Shown one piece after another: positions 59,701 through 64,000 of a DNA stretch of 64,000 bases (its first letter is position 1; the number at the start of each line of letters is the position of its first letter). The DNA is from an uncultured Sphingomonadaceae bacterium (lineage in GTDB: Bacteria; Pseudomonadota; Alphaproteobacteria; Sphingomonadales; Sphingomonadaceae). The DNA is taken from positions 508,430 to 572,429 of the forward strand of contig CANMNF010000002.1 in the NCBI GenBank assembly GCA_947499255.1. Reading direction: 5' to 3'. A program made the translations under genes and the position numbers. The notes beneath the pieces were generated by a model. That model was not told where the DNA came from, made no database searches, and saw only the letters and a list, made by a program, of their open reading frames with translations.

Positions 59701-59725
59701 GGAACGCGGACCCATGTTCCGCGTT
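59701..59725 (+). promoter_or_regulatory. EcfG-type general stress promoter (GGAAC-N16-CGTT)
   Basis: GGAAC at 59701-59705 and CGTT at 59722-59725 are separated by exactly 16 bases, the EcfG/SigT consensus. It ends 42 bases before the GlsB/YeaQ start at 59768. The same bases also form a perfect nine-pair hairpin (59702-59710 with 59718-59726) with a 7-base loop. Confidence 0.75.
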
Positions 59726-59767
59726 CAGTATAAGAACGCCCATCGGGGCGCAAAGTAGGAGTTGGGA

Positions 59768-60037
59768 ATGATTGGTTGGATTATCGCATTGGTTGTTGGC
59801 GGTGTTGCAGGATGGCTCGCCAGCATGGTTATGAACCGCAATGCCTCTATGGGCATTTTCTGGAACATCGTGGTGGGCTGCATCGGATCGCTGATCGGTA
59901 ACGCTATTGCAGGGCCACTGCTTGGCATCACGGGAAGCGTGCAGGAATTTTCGCTAACCGGCTTGATCGTGGCTGTGATTGGCGCGGTTGTGTTGCTTGG
60001 CGTTGTGAACCTGATTCAGCGTGGCAAAGTGCGGTAA
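59768..60037 (+). CDS. GlsB/YeaQ/YmgE family stress membrane protein
   Basis: The 89-residue protein starts at ATG 59768 with AGGAG upstream and has three hydrophobic segments with the family Gly pattern GWIIALVVGGVAGWLAS, GNAIAGPLLG and a final VIGAVVLLG segment. Members are small inner membrane proteins induced by general stress. Upstream it has an EcfG-type promoter and downstream a terminator, making it a single-gene stress unit. Confidence 0.88.
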   Translation: MIGWIIALVVGGVAGWLASMVMNRNASMGIFWNIVVGCIGSLIGNAIAGPLLGITGSVQEFSLTGLIVAVIGAVVLLGVVNLIQRGKVR

Positions 60038-60065
60038 TTCGCGCGCCACATATAAAGAATACTGG

Positions 60066-60099
60066 GGGCCAGACCGCATTGCCGTGGTTTGGCCCTTTT
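60066..60099 (+). terminator. Terminator after the GlsB/YeaQ gene
   Basis: GGGCCAGACC (60066-60075) pairs with GGTTTGGCCC (60086-60095) with one G-U pair, followed by TTTT. The following bases 60100-60309 before the RND operon have no feature I can name. Confidence 0.8.
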
Positions 60100-60309
60100 C
60101 ACGTGTGAGGGCCAACCGCCCAACTAAGTCGGTATTGATCGAAGCATGTCATCGCTTCACAGAGTGAGCAATTGCCAAAACGGTCAAACAAAGCTTACGC
60201 GCTTATTTCAAAATAACTGCCTATTTCAAACCAACCATAGCTTAGCTCGCGGTGCGCCTTCTTGTGTGGTAAGGCTGCGGGAACGCCACAACAGAGCCTT
60301 GCACAGCGC

Positions 60310-61524
60310 ATGAATTACGAAACCAAAGTCGACCTGTCCGATACTACGGGCGAAAATCTGCTCCTCGATGATGGGGAAGCGGAAACCGCGCGCGTGCGCA
60401 AAAAACGGCTGTTGATAGCGTTGGCGGTTGCCGTGGGTTTTGGCGCTGTGGCGGTGTTTATGTTGAGCGGGGGTGATGACCCGTCAGCTTTTGCGCCCGA
60501 TACAGAACAAAGCGCACCGAAAATCACCGTGCTTGCGCCGGGTGCGACAACGATTGAAGGCATTATCAGCGCAACAGGCACCATTGCCCCTCGCCGGGAA
60601 ATGCCCGTTGGTGTTGTCGGCGAAGGTGGCCGGGTCGTTTCTGTTCGGGTTGAGCCGGGCGATTGGGTGGGCGCAGGGCAGGTCCTTGCCGTGATCGATC
60701 GCTCTGTACAAAACCAGCAAGCTGCAAGCCAATCAGCCCAATTGTCAGTCGCGCAGGCGGATGCGGATTTGGCGCAGGCCAATTTGGACCGCGCATCACA
60801 ATTGGTGGAACGTGGATTTATCTCTCAGGCCGATATCGATCGACTCACCGCAACACGCGATGCCGCAACAGCGCGGGTCGCGGTGGCTCGCGCGCAATTG
60901 GCAGAGCGGCAAGCGCGCAACGCGCAACTTAATATCGTGGCGCCTGCTGCAGGCCTGGTCCTTTCGCGAAATGTAGAGCCTGGCCAAGTGGTTGGCGGGG
61001 CCTCCGGCGTGTTATTCTCTATCGCCCGTGGCGGCGAGATGGAAGTTATGGCGCGCGTTGGCGAAGCGGAATTGGGCGTTATTCCCGTGGGCGCGATGGG
61101 CCGCGTAACGCCAGTTGGCACCACTAAAACCTTCACCTGCGAAATCTGGCAGAAATTGCCAGTGATCGACATGGATACCCGCCAGGGTACGGCGCGCTGT
61201 GCGATGGCGTATGATCCGGCATTGCGTCCGGGCGGCTTTGCCAGCGTGGAATTGTCCAGCGGAACCGTTGTCGCACCGCGTCTGCCCGAAAGTGCGATTT
61301 TGTCCGATGAACAAGGTAGCTATGTCTATATCGTGGGTGAGAACAACGCCGTTGTCCGCCGCCCGGTAACAATTGGCCAGATAAGCAATGCTGGCATCAT
61401 TATTGCCGATGGGCTTGATGGAAGTGAACAGGTCGTGCTGCGCGCAGGTGGCTTCTTGACCGAAGGCGAAACGATCCGTCCGGTCGTTCAGGGCGCGGGT
61501 GATAACGCCGCCACTTCTGGATAA
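60310..61524 (+). CDS. RND efflux pump periplasmic adaptor (membrane fusion protein)
   Basis: The 404-residue protein starts at ATG 60310, has an N-terminal transmembrane anchor (about residues 37-53, LLIALAVAVGFGAVAVFML) followed by MFP features: a lipoyl half-motif GRVVSVRVEPGDWVGAGQ, the alpha-helical hairpin with SQSAQLSVAQADADLAQAN and ARAQLAERQARN, a second lipoyl half NIVAPAAGLVLSRNVEPGQ, and a beta-barrel. It links the inner membrane permease to an outer membrane channel, gene not seen. The permease begins ten bases later. Confidence 0.92.
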   Translation: MNYETKVDLSDTTGENLLLDDGEAETARVRKKRLLIALAVAVGFGAVAVFMLSGGDDPSAFAPDTEQSAPKITVLAPGATTIEGIISATGTIAPRREMPVGVVGEGGRVVSVRVEPGDWVGAGQVLAVIDRSVQNQQAASQSAQLSVAQADADLAQANLDRASQLVERGFISQADIDRLTATRDAATARVAVARAQLAERQARNAQLNIVAPAAGLVLSRNVEPGQVVGGASGVLFSIARGGEMEVMARVGEAELGVIPVGAMGRVTPVGTTKTFTCEIWQKLPVIDMDTRQGTARCAMAYDPALRPGGFASVELSSGTVVAPRLPESAILSDEQGSYVYIVGENNAVVRRPVTIGQISNAGIIIADGLDGSEQVVLRAGGFLTEGETIRPVVQGAGDNAATSG

Positions 61525-61534
61525 ACGGCCCTTT

Positions 61535-64000
61535 ATGGATTTCCGCAATCTTTCAGCGTGGTCGATCCGCAATCCGATCGTTCCTTTGCTTCTTTTCGTG
61601 GGGCTGATGGTCGCCGGGCTGGCCAGTTTTGCAAACATGGATGTGCAAGATTCGCCCGATGTCGAATTCCCCAATGTCCTGATCAATATCGGACAGCCCG
61701 GCGCTGCTCCCACAGAAGTTGAAAACCAGATCACACAGCGCGTCGAAGCTGCTGTGCAGACCATTGATGGCGTGAAAAACATCTATTCAACCGCAAGTGA
61801 GGGAGGATCGCTTACACGGTTGGAATTTGAACTGGGCACCGACATTTCCGAAGCGGTGAATGAAGTTAAAAGCGAAATTGATAATATTCGCGGTGAATTG
61901 CCAGATGGCATTTTGGAACCGAATGTTTTCAAAGCGCAAACAAGTTCTGAACCTATCGTTTATTTCGCGGTGCAAGCCGATGATATGACGTTGGAGGGGT
62001 TAAGCTGGTTTATCGATGATACAATCACCAAACGGCTTCTTGCAGTTGAAGGCATGGCCGAAGTTGATCGTATTGGCGGTGTGGATCGTGAAATTTTGGT
62101 TATTCTCGATCCAGCGCGGATGCAGGCGCTGGGCGTGTCCGCCACACAGGTCAACAACGCTCTGCGCCAGCTCAACATCAATGCCGCAGGCGGTCAGGCG
62201 GAAATCGCCGGATCGCGCCAATCGGTGCGTGTGCTTGGCAATGCAGAAGATGCATACGCGCTTTCGCAAACGCAGATCTCGCTTGGTGGTGGCCGGACTG
62301 TGAAGCTGGCGGATTTTGCCAATGTCAGTGACAGTTACGGCGAAGTGAACCGTATTGCGAAAATCGATGGCAAGCCGATCGTAAACTTCTCCATCACCCG
62401 TGCGCGCGGGGAAAGCGATGTTCGCGTGTATGATGATGCGGTTGAAGTGATGCAGCAGCTTGAGCAGGAAAATCCTGGCATCAACTTCACGCGCCTTTTC
62501 ACCACGGTAGATTACACCAAGGATCAGTATTCGTCATCCATGACGCTTTTGATTGAAGGTGCGTTGTTGGCCGTGGTTGTGGTGTTCTTGTTCCTGCGCG
62601 ATTGGCGGGCGACGATTATCGCGGCGCTGGCGATCCCGCTTTCGGCAATTCCGACATTCTATTTCATGGAAATGCTCGGCTTCACGCTGAACTCGCTATC
62701 ACTTTTGGCATTGGGTCTGGTGGCTGGTGTCCTTGTCGATGATGCTATTGTCGAGATCGAAAACATCGTGCGCCATATGCGCATGGGCAAAAGCGCTTAT
62801 CAGGCCTCAATCGATGCAGCTGACGAGATCGGACTGCCGGTTGTGGCGACCACATTTTGTATCGTAGCGGTGTTCTTGCCGGTCGGTTTGATGCCCGGTG
62901 TTTCCGGGCAATTCTTCAAGAATTTCGGTCTGACAGTTGTGGCCGCTGTCCTGATAAGCCTGCTTGTGGCGCGGATGATCACGCCTATGTTTGCGGCTTA
63001 TTTCCTGAAAGCGAAAGGCCATGCCGAACATGGCGAAGGTCCGCTGATGGATCGCTATATGAAGGTGCTGAGATGGTCGCTTGACCAAAGCGCTTTTAGA
63101 GCGATGCGCGAACGCGTTGGCAAAATCTCCCCGCGTTGGTGGCTTATCCCTGTCAATATCATTGCAGGTGCGGCGACCGTTGCAGCTTTCATGGCTATGG
63201 CCGCGCTGTATGGTTGGATCACTGCTGATCCGGCGGCTTTGGCGCCGCCCACACCTCCGCCATCGCCGCCCCAGGGCTGGGGGAGTATGGTTACCGGCGT
63301 GCTTTTGGGCCTGCTTGGTGCGTATGTGTTGGGCGCGCTGGTCAACACAGCGATTGGCGCATGGGCTGGACAGGCAAAGCCTGAAGAAGATCACAACCAC
63401 TTTATCCGCCGCGCGCGATATGTGGCGGCACGCTATCTTGATCACCGTGTGTGGATGATGCTTTTGGGCGTGGCATCGCTCGGCTTGACGATTTTGATAG
63501 CTGTGAATGTTCCAATGCAATTCTTTCCAACGCAAGACAGCGACTTTTCGACCGTGCGTGTCAATATGGTGCCGGGCACCACGCTTGAGCAGACAGAAGC
63601 CGTCGTTGACAAGATTGCGAATGATTTGAGCGAAGAACAAGAAGTCCAGCTCGCTTTGGCAATTGCGCGAGAGGGTTCGGGCACTGTTCGATTGGTCTTG
63701 GGTGAGGATCGCATTCGCAACAGCCAGGATTTTGAGCGGGAGTTGACGCCCTATCTTCAAGAAATCCCTGATGCTCGCGTGAATTTCCAGGATCAGCAAG
63801 GCGGGGGTGGCGGCACCGGCCGAGCGATCTCCATCATGTTGGCAGGCTCAAATCCAGAGGCGTTGAACGGTGCTGCTGCGGAACTGGTTCGGCAAATGGA
63901 GACGGTGGAAGGCGCTGTTGCGCCGCGCATCGATTACGATCTCCAACGCCCGGAATTGATTATCGAGCCGCGCGAAGACCTGGCCTCTGACCTTGGTGTT
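61535..64000 (+). CDS. RND efflux permease, 5' part (runs off the window)
   Basis: The frame is open from ATG 61535 to the window end (822 codons, no stop). It starts MDFRNLSAWSIRNPIVPLLL, has the AcrB/HAE-type proton-relay aspartate pair in TM4 (GVLVDDAIVEIENI), and a porter domain. Between TM6 and TM7 (about residues 510-635) there are about 90 extra residues with two added hydrophobic segments and a proline-rich linker (LAPPTPPPSPPQ), unlike AcrB. It pumps out drugs or other hydrophobic compounds; substrate unknown. Confidence 0.92.
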   Translation, partial: MDFRNLSAWSIRNPIVPLLLFVGLMVAGLASFANMDVQDSPDVEFPNVLINIGQPGAAPTEVENQITQRVEAAVQTIDGVKNIYSTASEGGSLTRLEFELGTDISEAVNEVKSEIDNIRGELPDGILEPNVFKAQTSSEPIVYFAVQADDMTLEGLSWFIDDTITKRLLAVEGMAEVDRIGGVDREILVILDPARMQALGVSATQVNNALRQLNINAAGGQAEIAGSRQSVRVLGNAEDAYALSQTQISLGGGRTVKLADFANVSDSYGEVNRIAKIDGKPIVNFSITRARGESDVRVYDDAVEVMQQLEQENPGINFTRLFTTVDYTKDQYSSSMTLLIEGALLAVVVVFLFLRDWRATIIAALAIPLSAIPTFYFMEMLGFTLNSLSLLALGLVAGVLVDDAIVEIENIVRHMRMGKSAYQASIDAADEIGLPVVATTFCIVAVFLPVGLMPGVSGQFFKNFGLTVVAAVLISLLVARMITPMFAAYFLKAKGHAEHGEGPLMDRYMKVLRWSLDQSAFRAMRERVGKISPRWWLIPVNIIAGAATVAAFMAMAALYGWITADPAALAPPTPPPSPPQGWGSMVTGVLLGLLGAYVLGALVNTAIGAWAGQAKPEEDHNHFIRRARYVAARYLDHRVWMMLLGVASLGLTILIAVNVPMQFFPTQDSDFSTVRVNMVPGTTLEQTEAVVDKIANDLSEEQEVQLALAIAREGSGTVRLVLGEDRIRNSQDFERELTPYLQEIPDARVNFQDQQGGGGGTGRAISIMLAGSNPEALNGAAAELVRQMETVEGAVAPRIDYDLQRPELIIEPREDLASDLGV

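Noticed and set aside
1-64000. tRNA, rRNA, CRISPR, IS or prophage genes
   Set aside because: I looked through the intergenic gaps and saw no cloverleaf, repeat-spacer array, transposase or integrase; a scanner such as tRNAscan or Infernal could still find a small RNA.

Overview
The window looks like ordinary chromosome from an alphaproteobacterium, most likely order Sphingomonadales (Erythrobacter-like). This is inferred from alphaproteobacterial families (DUF1491, DUF1192, TrcR/DUF1013, SciP/DUF1153, CarD/CdnL, Mg-type HemB), a moderate G+C content, a CtrA-type box and an EcfG-type promoter. Gene density is high, many genes overlap in ATGA fashion, and I see no rRNA, tRNA, CRISPR array, insertion sequence or prophage.

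Region 1-7542: the 3' end of an IscA/ErpA-type gene, xth, a SleB-type cell wall hydrolase, a minus-strand group (ptsN, hotdog thioesterase, DUF1491), hpf, and a tight minus-strand operon ppsR-maf-aroE-coaE-dnaQ. The 300-bp gap 7543-7842 between ppsR and hemE has DnaA-box-like nonamers and an AT-rich tract beside hemE; this gene neighbourhood is the known replication-origin setting in Caulobacter and Rickettsia, so it is my candidate oriC. Genes diverge from it: hemE-hemJ-rho-mnmE-mnmG-rsmG-parA-parB run rightward. Three ParB-binding parS sites lie between mnmE and parA.

Region 17.5-38 kb: a glycine-zipper envelope protein, fRMsr, a sorbosone-dehydrogenase-like protein, DUF815 ATPase, threonylcarbamoyl-AMP synthase, CarD, ferredoxin, an S4 protein with a Suv3-like helicase, an M23 peptidase behind a CtrA box, hemB, a fused membrane/spermidine-synthase-like protein, gamma carbonic anhydrase, a DNA ligase plus its exonuclease partner, and clpA.

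Region 38-50 kb: quinone oxidoreductase, metallophosphatase plus glycosyltransferase, TrcR, bactofilin plus M23 peptidase, then proA-nadD-rsfS-rlmH-envC-ctpA-dsbB-coq7. rlmH has no canonical start codon at its homologous N-terminus; an ATT stands where the family Met is expected.

Region 50.8-64 kb: a secreted unknown protein, GFA protein, fabI, YihY, DnaJ-like, pdxH, PhzF, a lipoprotein serine hydrolase diverging from a small cysteine-containing membrane protein, mnmA, an unknown ORF coupled to sciP, a GlsB/YeaQ stress membrane protein behind an EcfG promoter, and an RND pump whose permease carries an extra two-segment membrane insertion and runs off the window.

Functionally the window mixes origin and segregation functions, tRNA modification (mnmE, mnmG, mnmA, tsaC), heme synthesis (hemE, hemJ, hemB), envelope remodelling (three M23 proteins, CtpA, SleB-type, bactofilin) and alphaproteobacterial cell-cycle control (SciP, TrcR, CtrA box). 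I found no clear novel defence or mobile system; the best leads are the ATT start, the candidate origin, the unknown genes next to sciP and the serine hydrolase, the RND insertion and the repeated palindrome.
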